DNA of 64,000 bases from Cymbomonas tetramitiformis (GCA_001247695.2 LGRX02025900.1:1-64000), one strand, 5' to 3'. Counted from the stretch's first letter, positions 1 through 11,101 are shown. The notes: generated by a model not told the origin, from the sequence alone. Program-made: numbers and translations.

Positions 1-489
1 TTCGGAACGTATCCGTTAGCACGCGAGATCGGACAGTCCGATCGTTCGGTCGACGATTCGATCGATCGGTCGAAAATTAGTTGATGTAGGATTGTGTTGT
101 ATTCAAGATCGCTGCGACAATTTCAAGATCTTGTCTGCGGAACGTATCCGTTAGCACGCGAGATCGGACAGTCCGATCTTTCGGTCGACGATTCGATCGT
201 TCGGTCGAAAATTAGTTGATGTAGGATTGGAGTATATTCAAGATCGCTGCGACAATTTCATGATCTTGTGTTCGGAACGTATCCGTTAGCACGCGAGATC
301 CGACAGTCCGATCGTTCAGTCGACGATTCAATCGATTGGTCGAAAATTAGTCGATGTAGGATTGGAGTATATTCAAGATCGCTGCGACAATTTCATGATC
401 TTGTGTTCGGAACGTATCCGTTAGCACGCGAGATCGGACAGTCCGATCGTTCGGTCGACGATTCGATCGATCGGTCGAAAATTAGTTGA
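1..489. repeat. 135-bp satellite array, left part
   Basis: Tandem monomers start at the motif CGGAACGTATCCG at 3, 138, 273 and 408, a spacing of exactly 135 bp. Each monomer contains short palindromes (GATCGGACAGTCCGATC and GATCGATCGGTCG types). The array is interrupted at 489/490 by an LTR element and resumes at 3720. Removing the element plus one copy of its 5-bp duplication puts the next monomer start exactly 135 bp after 408. The small ORFs read through the array are repeat artefacts. Confidence 0.95.
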
Positions 490-724
490 TGCGAGAACAG
501 GTGTTCCGCTCGGTGAAAACGAACTGGCTAAGCTCCATAAACAGTCCGGCCGAGTGCTTTTATCATGCATCTCGGAAACCCGGATAATACGAAATAATGA
601 CTGACAGTACAGTACTATTGTACTGTCATCCTAGCTACTAGCGGAGTCACGGTTCCGATCAGAGACAGGTCAGGCTAGGGGCTATCAGAGCCCATAATAA
701 TAACCCTGAACCTAAAGTCCAGCA
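490..724 (-). repeat. 3' LTR of element A1
   Basis: 235-bp TG...CA repeat matching 3485-3719 with only scattered substitutions. It contains a CAGTACAGTACTATTGTACTG inverted-repeat patch near its middle (about 605-627). It is the 3' LTR because gag reads on the minus strand. Confidence 0.92.
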
Positions 725-907
725 CACCACCCGGAGCTGTGACCGTAGCTAATAGGGCTAGGCAAGCGGAGCTAACTAAACAGATAACAAACAACACTTC
801 ACTGGAAACACATATACTTCTAGCTGGGTGCCCGGGGACTTGTCCCGGCACAACCCACCACTGCGGCTAAGGCTAATCACACCTCCAGGATTTGATATAA
901 GCAGACT

Positions 908-3340
908 CTAGCCACTGTAAAGCTGGTCGGCAGAGCCGAGTTCAGCTGACGGATCCCAAGGCAGGAAAACATCTGAGGTAAGTTGAGATGAGACATCATA
1001 AATGTTGACACCACCAGACCCAAGCGGGTCAGGCGGATCCCAGAGTGGAGCAGCAAAACCATCAGATTGGTAAGTAGCCGAGGTCGATTGAGAAAAGAAC
1101 CGCGGTACATCCTGCAGCGGCAATGACGAAACAGCAGGCACCGTAGGCGGGTGAAGAGAATCCAGTAGTGCTCCATGGGACCGTAGTGAATCGTAGCCGT
1201 AAGTGGCTCCGGGCTCAACCAGGCCCCTTACACCACCGCCGACCACGAGGGTCGGCATCGCCGTAGCACTGAACAGAAACGTAGCCACCATGAAAAGAGT
1301 GAGTGCAAATTCACCGATGCCAAATGGCCTGGAGCCTCTGGGGACCCCGAACCGCCGAAACGTTGCAGTCGGCGGCGGTGCACCCCCCTCAATTTCAGTC
1401 AGGCAGACACCAGGAGGGTAGTTGGAGCCCTCCCCATCATCATCGGAGTCGCAGACTTCAACAGGCTCAGGGTCAATGTCAAACCAGTCAGGGTGGACAG
1501 TGTTGAATGTTTTGAAAGAACTGTCAGCAGGAGCCATTGGGCCGAGAGCCAGAGAGGCAGACGGCGGCACAAAGGTGGCACGGTTGACTTCATGCAAGTC
1601 AACCGGCTCATCACGCACAGGTGCAGAGGCCCGCGGCAGCAGCCGCTTGTCAGTGGCCGGCTCAGCGACACCACCAGCAAGCGGACCGCTGACCGCAGCA
1701 AATGCAACACGGCCAATAGAAAGATGCTCATCAGGTGCAGACTCAGCAGAGGCAGCAGCATCCTTGAACTGCTGCAGAGCCGTAGGCTCTGGAGCAAAGG
1801 CATGCGCAGACAGCTCACAGATTTCAGGTTGCCCCACGAGAGCACACAAGTGCTCCATGGACCCTTCATCTCCAGCGTCATAGTACCGCTGGAAACGAAG
1901 GGCAAGCACGTCGGAGTCATAAGACTCGACGGCTTGGCAGTAGGATGCCGAGATGGACAATGGGTGAGTGTCCTTGTGAGGACACTCACTGAGCCAATGC
2001 TTTGACCCAACGGCGCGGCACTTTCCGTGCCTGCACGTTGGGACAAAGGTGCCAGACCGCTTGTCAAAAGCCACCTCCGGAGAGGTGGAGTGAGCAAGCG
2101 GCTGCACTCCAGGTCGGTGGAAGTTGCGCGGAGTGTGCTTCCCATGAGGCGGCTTGGAGCCACCCTTCTTAAGGGAATCCACATCCCGCTGCAACTTGAC
2201 CAACTGAGCACTAAGCCGCTCAATGGCCGAAGCCAGGCCAGTGTCAGTGGTGCAAGATGCTACAGACATGGCGCCCTGCAGTGCGCTTGCCCGAGAGCCG
2301 CCCGCAGCGGTACTGCTCGCGCACGCGCGCTTGCAGGGTGAGCAAATTAACAGCCGCACGCTGGTCAGCTCGAGCAAACGAGTCAACCAGCGTGGCGTAA
2401 GCTGGCCCAGACAGAGCAGAGAGGAATTGTCTCTTAACAGCGTCTTCGGGCAGCGTCGTCAGACGTTGTGCATCCCGAAGACAGCTGTTGAAGAGGCGAA
2501 TCCCCGCATCAGGGTCACACTCGTCAGAGACCCTCACCTCAAGCAGCTCAGTCAAAGCATCGAACGGAGTCGACGCGTCAGCGAGCATACGCACCACCTC
2601 CAGGGTGGCGCGTTTGCCATCAGCAGGAACATCCGCGCCAGAAGCCTCTACCCAATTACGGGCAGGAGACCCTGGCGCAGTCAGCAGCAGCAGCACAGAG
2701 TACAAGAGTTCATTGGCAGCAGGCAGAACAGGGGTGTCAGCAGCAGTCAGGTCAAACAGGGGTGCGAATGCCGTCGACTGCAACGTGAAGAGCTGCTGCA
2801 GCTCGGATACCAATTGAGAAAAAATGTCCGAAGCTGATGTCTCGTCCCCACGGAATTTTGCAGCTTTGTCGCCCAGTACTTTCGTTGCTGCGGTTTTGGA
2901 ACTTTGAACGTCAAATGAATCTCTGCGCAACCGGTGCACAAGGGTGGCAGCCGCAGTCGAAGCTTCGACGCAGCCGAATCCAAATGCGGAGTCGTGGGCG
3001 TGGCTGCGTTTAACGCTCCAACATCATCAAAAATTGTTGCTAACTTACGCGCCCTAGCGCGTGTACGTGGTCTCTGCGGTGTATCCATTTTCAAAATGAC
3101 GGTGAGATGGGGAGCGTGGGCTAGTGTGGCGGCAGTAGTCAAATCAGTAGACGCAGCGGCCAATTCCTGTAGAAGTCTCAGCGATAAAAACAACATCAAA
3201 CAGGACATGAGCCGATTGGCTAAAAGTGGTTGCGACCCACAATACGCGGAATGCCCTCTCCACCGGCCAGGTGAAACGTAAAAAAAAGCCATAGCGAGCG
3301 ACGATACTGCTGCCGAAAAATGTTCCAAACTGATCTCCAC
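908..3340 (-). pseudogene. gag of element A1, two frameshifts
   Basis: Retroelement capsid-type polyprotein, recognised by homology to the gag at 23925-26016 and by architecture. A leader ORF from 3340 includes a hydrophobic stretch. A likely gag-proper start is ATG at 3088, followed by a basic TRARARK segment. The alpha-helical region contains the shared motifs LPEDAVKRQFL and QARVREQ. A zinc knuckle CX4CX6HX4C follows, then an acidic/proline-rich region, one hydrophobic segment (about 1240-1300) and the tail PPDPLGSG. The frame changes near 2960 and again near 2300, so the protein is not continuous. No DTG-type protease or RT motifs follow. Homology to family B gag is suggested by the shared tail and hydrophobic segment. 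Gag identity is inferred from the LTR context plus the zinc knuckle. Confidence 0.8.
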
Positions 3341-3484
3341 CTCAAGGAGAGGCCATACTGCGAAAAGGTCAACTACTGCCTAAAGGGGCGCCCACCCCAT
3401 CTTTGTGTCAAAACTTAGCCAATCATGGCAACCGCTAGGCGCTGTGCCATCAGAATTACCGGGAAAGTGGTGACGCGCATAACC

Positions 3485-3719
3485 TGCGAGAACAGGTGTT
3501 CCGCTCGGTGAAAACGAACTGGCTAAGCTCCATAAACAGTCCGGCCGAGTGCTTTTATCATGCATCTCGGAAACCCGGATAATACGAAATAATGACTGAC
3601 AGTACAGTACTACTGTACTGTCATCCTAGCTACTAGCGGAGTCACGGTTCCGATCAGAGACAGGTCAGGCTAGGGGCTATCAGAGCCCATAATAATAACC
3701 CCGAACTTGAAGTCCAGCA
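3485..3719 (-). repeat. 5' LTR of element A1
   Basis: 235-bp partner of 490-724. On the minus strand it begins TGCTGGACTT and ends TTCTCGCA. The next bases (GGTTATGCGCGTC on the minus strand) are where a primer-binding site would lie, but I could not assign a tRNA. Confidence 0.92.
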
Positions 3720-4130
3720 GTTGATGTAGGATTGGAGTATATTCAAGATCGCTGCGACAATTTCAAGATCTTGTCTGCGGAACGTATCCGTTAGCACGCG
3801 AGATCGGACAGTCCGATCTTTCGGTCGACGATTCGATCGATCGGTCGAAAATTAGTTGATGTAGGATTGTGTTGTATTCAAGATCGCTGCGACAATTTCA
3901 AGATCTTGTCTGCGGAACGTATCCGTTAGCACGCGAGATCGGACAGACCGATCGTTCGGTCGACGAATCGATCGATCGGTCGAAAATTAGTCGATGTAGG
4001 ATTGTGTCGTATTCAAGATCCTTGCGACAACTTGAAGATGCCCTTCTTCAAGAATCTGTCATCTGGCAGTCCGATCGTTCGGTCGACGATTCGATCGGGC
4101 GGTCGAAAAATAGTCGATGGGGGGATGGTG
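3720..4130. repeat. 135-bp satellite array, right part
   Basis: Continuation of the array at 1-489, with monomer starts at 3778 and 3913. The last monomer degenerates after about 4050 (ATCTGGCAGTCCGATCG) and the array fades out by about 4130. Confidence 0.9.
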
Positions 4131-4433
4131 TATCTTCCAAAGGCGAGCGACGACGCTGAAGATCAAAATTTGTTATGTGGAAAAAATTTGGGCAGTTTTG
4201 ACAGTGTTCCGATGACGATGTCATTTCGTCCCCCAACCTTTTTTTGTGAAATCTTGCATCGTCCCTTTAAGGGAACGAATGCCCGTTTCTGGTTTTTTCA
4301 AAAGATTCGGATTTTTGACGTGCGACAGAAACATTTCTTGCGACCATGCATGCGACAAAAAAGACCGGGTTCCATGTTTACGAGCAGAGTACTTTTCACC
4401 CTATACCGAACGTATATAGGTATCAACGTCAAG
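4131..4433. other. Gene-free spacer
   Basis: Low-information AT-rich sequence between the satellite and the RT-like fragment. I see no convincing ORF, repeat or structural signal here. Confidence 0.5.
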
Positions 4434-4660
4434 TCAGGTATCAACTGATGGTATCGATATTCTGACTGCAGTTTTTTTAAAAGTCTCCGCCACGGCATCG
4501 CTCTTTACATGGTACCCCAGGACCCCACATTCAAGGTCATTGAAGCGTACGGTCTTGTCGGGGTTCATGTGCACGTTCGCCTTGTGCCAGAAGAACCGCT
4601 CCGCGCGGCCGGAGCAATAATTGTCAATCGCCTCCAGAAAATCGTTTTGTTGGACGATAC
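4434..4660 (-). pseudogene. Probable Ty3/gypsy-like reverse transcriptase fragment
   Basis: Reading the minus strand from 4658 gives 74 codons without a stop, ending TGA at 4434-4436. It has no start codon because the reading frame is cut at 4661 by a family B LTR. The fragment contains NVHMNPDKTVRF followed by an E-C-x-V-L-G-Y-H-V-K block. This matches the spacing of the LNPxKCxF...VxFLGHxVS region at the end of the palm/thumb in Ty3/gypsy RTs. It is the only pol-like sequence I can see in the window. The match is by eye and short, so another DNA-derived ORF cannot be excluded. Confidence 0.45.
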
Positions 4661-4922
4661 CGGAATATCCTAGTTCACTAGATATCAGAGGTCCCGAACT
4701 GTGTGTGGGTAAACTCTCAAGATAAATAAACCCTAAGCTAGATATACCCGGAACGGTCTCGGACGGTCTCGGAGTCTAGCGCTCTAGCCTACCTGTGACA
4801 CAACGTGTGTCACAGCACGAACGAACCTATAGATCAGTCAACAATCCAGTGTTGGCCTAGGAGTCTGTCATAGGGGCATCCACCGGGACTCCCGGTCAGG
4901 GCTGCCTATACAGATTTCAGCA
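4661..4922 (-). repeat. 3' LTR of element B2
   Basis: About 262 bp, homologous to 32198-32453, 35769-36024 and the complement of 40856-41104. Shared blocks include AAACCCTAAGCTAGATATAC, the GTGTCACAG repeat and CGGGACTCCCGGTCAGG. The terminal TG of the other copies is CG here (4661-4662). The other end is CA at 4922, followed by CACCACCCC, the complement of a purine-rich GGGGTGGTG tract. Confidence 0.88.
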
Positions 4923-6564
4923 CACCACCCCAGCACTGTGGGTGGTGACTGTCTAGGAGAGTCAGGTAATGTAAGATAAGTCAGGGCAGGAGCCAGGCTG
5001 ACATACCTAACTGCTAATCCAATTGTGCAATTCTGAAACACAAATTGGAAACCCTCTAGCTAGCACAACTGCACAGGTGCAGAAACCTACGGGCATTGTG
5101 CACCCGCTAAACAACTGAAAAGCACCGAGCCAGCAAGCCAGAAGATAACTTGTAGATGTCAAAATCAAAACCATCAACCAGAAAAATTGTTGAAGTCACC
5201 GGAGTTCCGCACACCACCATGTTGGTGTGCATCCAGAGCGAACAAGAAGGCAATCGACAACACCAAAATAGTTAGCGGTGGCCTCACTCGGGTCCGATCC
5301 GAACGGAGGATTCCCGAAAGGACTGCTGGAACAGTCACACCGCTTGCTTTGTGACTCTTTCTATGGTAGTGTGTATGACTGTCACCCGAACCCGAACCCT
5401 AACTGTTTATGCCCGTTATATCGGGTTAACTTATCAACTTTATTACATTCTGAGAAAACCTATCACTGAGTGTATATATCCCGAGTCCTAGGGGTATATC
5501 CAACAAGGACCTCTCTCATGTAGAGCCACACCGTAAACGAAGGCCATGTCGAAACTCAAATCTGCCTGAGCAAGGTCTTGAAAGAGGTTAGGGGGCTCAG
5601 GTGGCTCAAGCGGTGGCACATTGTAAGCCAACAAGAAACCCTGAGCTGGGTTCACTGAATCAACAACATCGTTCGTAAAGTAAAATGACGGAGTTTCCCA
5701 ATTGAGATCACCACCAGGCGAAGGCATCTCCGTAGCCGATGCAGAAGCTGACACAATAGAAGCCGTGGAAGCTGAAACAACCACACCTGCAAAAGAAATG
5801 CAGAAGAGGGAAAGCACCGCGAGAGCTCCGTTCGCCGGCTTGCCAAAGCCGAAAGGTGGCACACCGCACCCGACAGTACCGGCCGGAGCCCGCGGCTTCA
5901 CAGCGAAAGTGCCGTCCGCGAAGTCCTCGTAGTCATCCGTGTCGTAACCTGTCAGGTCAGACGGGTGGACGGCGGCGTGATTAACCGTCTGCACGAAGCC
6001 TCCGAACTCACCGCACGTCGCCTCCGTGGTGGTCACCCGCGCCGATTGAGTTGGCGAGGGCTCCACATCCTCCACCTGCGAGACAGGGATAACAAGGGCC
6101 GGCACGGCGGACGCCGATGCCGCCGCACCACCTACCGGAAGCTGCTCCTCCGGCGCAGCGGCAGGGCCACACACGAGAGCCGATGCATACTCCTCCATCT
6201 CACTCCCAGGAACAAAGGACGCGTGAGTGAAATGTACCTTTCATTGGGCGGCCTGAACCTCAGAGGTGAGGGCGATCAAGCCGCCGCAAGATGTCCTCGT
6301 CGTCGCTTCCGCCAGAAGGCGGAGGCGGCACGGAGAAACCGTAGGCCGCCACGTCGATCCCACCGACGCCGTCCGTGGAGAGCACCGCGGGCGGACCATA
6401 CGCCAACGCCGCAAACCATGCGAGAAAGCCTCCGGTCCGGTGTCTGCCGCGTACCGGAAGACCTGCACGAGCGCCAGTGCGTGCAGGCCCTCCGCGTCCT
6501 CCTGCTCAATGGAAATGCAGAAAGCCGCGGCCGTGGTTGGCGAGTGTTGGCGACCGCCAAGTGG

Positions 6565-6749
6565 CAGGGCAGAAGTCCTCTCCGGAGGCCTTTCGGCCAG
6601 TTTTCGAGAAAACATTTGTTTTTTCTTGTTTTGACATCTTTTTGCATACTTAAGGGTCAAAATTCTTTCGGCCAATCTTCGGCCAAACCCTCTTTTTGGG
6701 AGACTCTCTCGGGCAGGGGCCGGTCAATCGCGACAGGACTTCTCCCCTG
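6565..6749. mobile_element. hAT-like MITE inside gag B2
   Basis: 185-bp insertion with terminal inverted repeats CAGGGCAGAAGTCCT and, on the other strand at the far end, CAGGGGAGAAGTCCT. It is flanked by the 8-bp duplication CCAAGTGG at 6557-6564 and 6750-6757. CAGGG termini with 8-bp duplications are typical of hAT elements. It has no coding capacity. It separates the zinc-knuckle YRDC block from the GGRQHSPT-like block that is contiguous in the other gag copy. Confidence 0.88.
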
Positions 6750-8085
6750 CCAAGTGGGCAGTCGCGGTAAGGGTGATATACCTCACCTTTACCGGCCTTG
6801 CGGCAGCGGTGGCACCGTGGCTTTGCCTTCATGCTGTCGCGGTCGAAGCCGACCGCGGGGGGGTTGCCTGCACCCACGCGAAACCCCTTCGGATGCTGCT
6901 TCCCCCGATGTTGCGGCTGCGGTTGCTGCCCCTTTGCCCGCACGGCCACCACGCACCAAGGCCTTCAAGGCCGCAATCTCTTCGAGGAGCACCGCGTACT
7001 CCGACGACGTGACCAGAGTGGAGGGCTTACCGTCCGTCCCCAGCACATGCTTCTCACGTGCCGCCACCCCATCGTCCGACTGCGCCCAGGCCTGAAAGAT
7101 GGCCACCACGAGGGCCTGGAGCGAGCGGAGAGAGACACCGCCGAGGTCACCCGCAAGCGGATAACGCACCTTCACCGCCGCGTAGAAGATTGGGTCGAGG
7201 CGGTTGTAAAGCGAGAGCTTGCGGGTCTCGTCGGCAGTCCGCTAGTCAGGAGCGCGGTTATCCCGCACCAGACGCTGCTCACGAGCCAAGATCGGCTGCG
7301 GGTCAACGCATGCGGGATAACGAAGAGCCGCGTTGCTCCTGCTAGTGGCTCTCGCGTAGGGCTGCCGGCACACTCCCCTTCATGATGTCAATGAGAGCGC
7401 GACGTCCATCACGGTCAGCAGAAGAATCCGTACCCCGAAATAAGCCAGGTGTCAACCACAGAGTTCCGCTCCACAACGAGGGCCAAGACGCCATAGAGGA
7501 GCCCATTAACCTTCTCGATAACCAGAGAGGTGGGGTCGTCGAGGTCAAAGGGGGCCAAGTCCAGCCCAACGGACTGAAACTCGGTCCGAAGCTGCACCAC
7601 CAACTCGGAGAGGCGGTCGGTGTCGTCAGTACCACGATAATGATGTTTCTTGGAACCAAGGATATCCTCGCGGATACCCTTGGCCCAAGCCCGATGTAAG
7701 CGACCCTTGTAGACCGCGTCAACCGCCGCATGCTGGTCGACAAGGTTCTTCCACAACGCGACAACAACGTCGGTGTCGCTGGGAGTAGCAGGGGGCACCA
7801 CGGGCAGGGTGCTAGCGGTTGGGGTGTCCCGAACCGCATCTAGAAGCCGTATTGAGGCGTCCAAGTCGGAATCCCTCCGATAGGCGCTTGCGAGCTCTTG
7901 TAGATGCTGCCATACTCTTGAAAGCCAGAGAAAAGATGATGCGCGGCTGCACGTTTGGGTGTTGTGGCGGAAACGGAGGGTATGCGTAATGGCAGAACGT
8001 GCGGAGAGGCGAAACGAGCGCGTGGGGCACTTGCAGATGTCGTCGTGGTCGAAGGTGTCCGGAGCACCAGCCCAAATGCCTATTA

Positions 8086-8715
8086 CCCGCAGCTTAAGGT
8101 GGCTTAAGCCACCTTAACTTGAAGGGCTCATTGGGACTTCCTCGGCGGTGCTTTCAAAATTTGGAGACCTGTATCTTCAAGATCTTGAGCTGCTCTTTCT
8201 GCAGTGTCTTATCAAAAGTTTGATCTGAGTTCATCTTGACCCTCAAAATCTCGGTTGAAGTAGGGTGGGTATTTCCCAATTTTCCTTAAGATGGCTTAAG
8301 CCACCTTAAGCCAATTAGCTCACGGGAGCTTCCTCGAAGGCGCTTTTCAAAATTTGGAGACCTATGATGTCAAGATCTCGAGCTGCTCTTTCTGCAGTGT
8401 GTTGCCAAAAGTTTGATCCGAGGTCATCTTGACCCTCAAAATCTCGGTTGAAGTAGCATGGGTATGCAAAAACCGGGGAAAATCGCTCAAAATTCACTAA
8501 ATGTTGCACCCTCTTGGATACTTCCCAAAATTGCTCACCGGGAACTTGGGCTCGCCGAACAGTGCATATAGTGTCTAAAAGAAGACATTATTGCCGTCAT
8601 TTTGAGCTAAAAAAATCTAGTTTCCGGTACCGATAGCTCCCGCAATAATTGAAAACGTTAAGGTGGCTTAAGCCACCCTAAATCGCTGTTAGGGTGGCTT
8701 AAGCCACCCGAAGGG
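8086..8715. mobile_element. 630-bp palindrome-bearing insertion element
   Basis: Inserted in the leader of gag B2, between codons for LIPL-type and WAGAPDTFD residues that are contiguous in the other B copies. The 5-bp direct repeat TATTA flanks it (8081-8085 and 8716-8720). Both ends start CCC on their own strand and carry the core TGGCTTAAGCCACC, present near 8094-8118, 8284-8312 and 8657-8712. The first of these lies in a perfect 24-bp palindrome. An internal stretch of about 140 bp is tandemly duplicated (8132-8271 and 8327-8465). No ORF of note. Superfamily uncertain. Confidence 0.75.
8132..8465. repeat. Tandem duplication of about 140 bp
   Basis: Two diverged copies sharing AAAATTTGGAGACCT, GAGCTGCTCTTTCTGCAGTG and CTCAAAATCTCGGTTGAAGT. 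They are separated by one copy of the TTAAGCC palindrome. Internal to the 630-bp insertion. Confidence 0.85.
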
Positions 8716-8977
8716 TATTAGCCACAAAATACGTAAACCAGCGGGATCAGGGCAGGTAAAATAACGTAGATGAACATTGCCAAAATCGAGCAATAGCAAC
8801 GCGCGGTGCCCATGACTCGCAGCCGCAAAAGACGTCTACCGCAAAGCCATGTCCGAAATCCTAGTCGCACCCAAACGCGCAAGTGCGCAGCACCTCTTCA
8901 AGCGGCTGCTTAGCCAATCATGGGACTACAACTATCTGCAAAATTATTTACATGTAATAAAAAAGAAGAGGTGTGGC

Positions 8978-9261
8978 CAGGGTAGATATCTTCCGCGGAG
9001 GTGACTCGGCCCGCATCGGGCATTCACTTCGGCCACATTTCGGCCCGTCTCGGCCCGAACCCAAAATTGCCCGCCGCAGGCGCAAAATTTCATTTTTAAG
9101 TATGACAATTTGTCAAAAATCGATAAAATTTTGGAAATTTATCGACTTTCCCCTCAATGCGACTCGGCCCATCCGCAACTTTTCCTTCGGCCCGCCTTCG
9201 GCCCGGGCCTCCGTGACATGGCCCCGGGCCGGCCAATCCCAGGAAGATATCTTCCCTGCTG
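8978..9261. mobile_element. hAT-like MITE, 284 bp
   Basis: Ends are CAGGGTAGATATCTTCC on the left and, on the complementary strand at the right, CAGCAGGGAAGATATCTTCC. The 8-bp duplication GGTGTGGC lies at 8970-8977 and 9262-9269. The interior is rich in TCGGCCC and TTCGGCC, recalling the interior of the MITE at 6565-6749. Non-coding. Confidence 0.82.
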
Positions 9262-9269
9262 GGTGTGGC

Positions 9270-11100
9270 ACTCTTGTGCATATACCTAAAGTGCATGATA
9301 GTAAGCTTACGTTTGTTGCAGTGTGCAGTGATGCAATCAACCTAACGGAAGTAATGGAAGTACCCAACAAGTGAAAGGAACAAGTGCACGAATGGCGCCG
9401 CTCTGACTCCTACGCCGGGTCAGCTCGCCACCCCGTCTTCGCCCTCGCCTTACACGCCCCCTATACCCGTCGTTGTCGTGGGGTCGAGAAGATCGAGGAC
9501 GAGGGTTTCCTCTTCTCCCTCGGAGATGGCAGAGTCTACATAGGTTTCGGGTGCGCTATGTTCAAATAAACGCGTTACGCGTAAATCTCAAAACGTCGGA
9601 AACACGTGTTTACGCGTAAATTGCGCGAGTCTTGATTTTGGCACGATTTTACGTGTACCACAAACCACACTACAAGGGTGGTACGTGGGACCCAACGTAC
9701 GAACGTAGTGCTGGGATTCAAGAGCAACATGTTAGGCGTGTGGTGCTTGAAGCAGGAGGAGCCCGGTCGTGTGTGTGTAGTCTCTAGGCGCGCCAACGTA
9801 AGACGGAAGCAGAGACCATGGCAGTTTTTGCCGAAGCATGAGATCTGGTGGAGCCACAGTCGTGGCCCAGAAGGTGGCATTCGTCCAGTTCATGCGGCAT
9901 GGGCACTGGATGACCCAAGCAGCACCCATGAGGTACATCCAGCCGTCCACCGAGCAAAGGGTGGCAGTGACAGCGGCAGCTGAGTACTCGGACTGCCGAG
10001 CCGTGCCGTAGCACTGGCCAAGACCGACGTGCAGTAGCCTGTAGCACTATGTGCTGGCCAGTATGTGTGCCTGCGGGCTATTATTGGTATTCTTGCCCGC
10101 TGTATGATCTTTGTTTTGTCTCCGTGACATGCATCTTGCTTTACAGGTATGATTATTGGGTAGTTAGGGTAGATAGGGTAGCTAGGGGGGTCCGTAGGGT
10201 AGGTGTGTCACATAACTGGATGTTATGTGTTGCTGGATTTGGCACGCCGACAGTGTCATCATCATCTGTGTCATCACCGATACGGTTCGACTACTATGAC
10301 TTCTTCACTGTCATCAGCGCCATCTCCGATATCGACTTCGGTAGTCAGACAATTCATAGCATCTGTCATTTCACATCTGACACCTTAGGGGCTGTCATCA
10401 CATTCTTTCGGCGGAAGCTATAACACTTCGTATTATCTTGTGTATAGCTTCACAGTTTCACGGTTGACATATGCGAGCGTTGCACCTTGACTTGTAGTGC
10501 TTGACTGCGTGTTTGTTCTCACAGGTTTGCGCCCACCACCGGCCTAAGGTGGTTTGTTAAAACCGCCAATTATGGTTGGCTAAAGCTCTTATAGGGGCTT
10601 GGGGCTGAGATCCGGGCATGAGGTTCTAAACGCACTAGTCACGGAAGGGGTAGAGTGAGAGAGAGAATGCATTTCCGCTCGTGAGCACAATTGCCTAGGA
10701 CTCAGATGGACCGGTCTAGCTAGCCGCAGTCTCCGAAGCAGCACGCGCGTCAACATCAAGCCTCACGACACGATCGCCACCCTCTCTTACCCTACCCTAT
10801 TCCGCGGCTGTAAAATTTGAACCTCTGACCCCGCATTTTGAGCCCCTGCCCTTATTTTTTATAGATTGTTCAAGTGTAAATTTGTTTTCTCTTGCTGAGA
10901 TCTTTTTTTAGTACAATTTTTAGAACCTTGATCACCGAACATTTTGATTTATTGGATTTTCTAGACTAACGTTCGATCACCGCGACTGTAAATTTCAACA
11001 TGGCCTCTACACCGTACCAATTGATGGCGCCAGCGAGATTAAGAGCGCATCCGGCTGGTGCCTCAAAGAGGCAATTACAATTCGACCAACTGGTGGCCAC
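9270..11100. other. Gene-poor interval
   Basis: No recognisable gene. Short overlapping ORFs occur on both strands around 9650-10050, and a 124-codon ORF lies at 10049-10423. None shows a family motif, a paired copy elsewhere in the window, or consistent coding character. A CCACCACCGGCCTAAGGTGG hairpin near 10515-10540 resembles the sequence next to LTR ends in this window, so an old LTR remnant is possible. Confidence 0.4.
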
Positions 11101-11101
11101 A

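Larger units (their letters stand above)
490..3719 (-). mobile_element. LTR retroelement A1, gag-only, complete with TSD
   Basis: Direct repeats at 490-724 and 3485-3719 (235 bp each, nearly identical) begin TG and end CA. They are flanked by the 5-bp duplication GTTGA (485-489 and 3720-3724). The internal region encodes gag on the minus strand and no recognisable protease, reverse transcriptase, RNase H or integrase. In sense orientation the 5' LTR is 3485-3719, and a GGTGGTG tract (complement of 724-731) abuts the 3' LTR as a candidate polypurine tract. At 3230 bp and without pol, this is best read as non-autonomous. The near-identity of the LTRs implies a fairly recent insertion although gag is already broken. 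Confidence 0.93.
5488..8813 (-). pseudogene. gag of element B2, multiply broken
   Basis: Homologue of the intact gag at 32777-35116. Blocks in order on the minus strand: a leader starting ATG at 8813 with a hydrophobic run; a gap of 630 bp (insert 8086-8715); the block WAGAPDTFDHDD; the basic STRARKR segment; the helical region with RAWAKGIREDILG and QLRTEF; ADRDGRRAL; KVRYPLAGDL; a zinc knuckle CX2CX9HX4C near 6750-6810; a 185-bp MITE; then DLTGYDTDDYEDFADG, a hydrophobic segment (about 5740-5820) and a proline-rich tail. At least five frame changes and several insertions make it non-functional. The pattern, with matching residues continuing across frames, shows decay of one ancestral ORF. 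Confidence 0.85.
4661..8930 (-). mobile_element. LTR retroelement B2, decayed, 5'-truncated
   Basis: Homologue of the element at 32198-36024. It retains the 3' LTR (4661-4922), the 3' UTR, a broken gag (5488 upward) and the 5' leader with the conserved GCTTAGCCAATCATGG stretch near 8910-8925. Similarity stops about 8930 before any 5' LTR. It carries two nested insertions, 6565-6749 and 8086-8715. It inserted into, or next to, the RT-like fragment at 4434-4660. Confidence 0.85.

Noticed and set aside
1399..2223. 274-codon minus-strand ORF overlapping gag A1
   Set aside because: Out-of-frame shadow; the other frame carries the zinc knuckle and matches gag A2.
5965..7095. 376-codon plus-strand ORF
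   Set aside because: Antisense to broken gag B2; Arg/Pro-rich, with no conservation against the other copy.
10049..10423. 124-codon ORF in the gene-poor interval
   Set aside because: Low-complexity Cys/Tyr/Val/Arg composition, no motif and no second copy.
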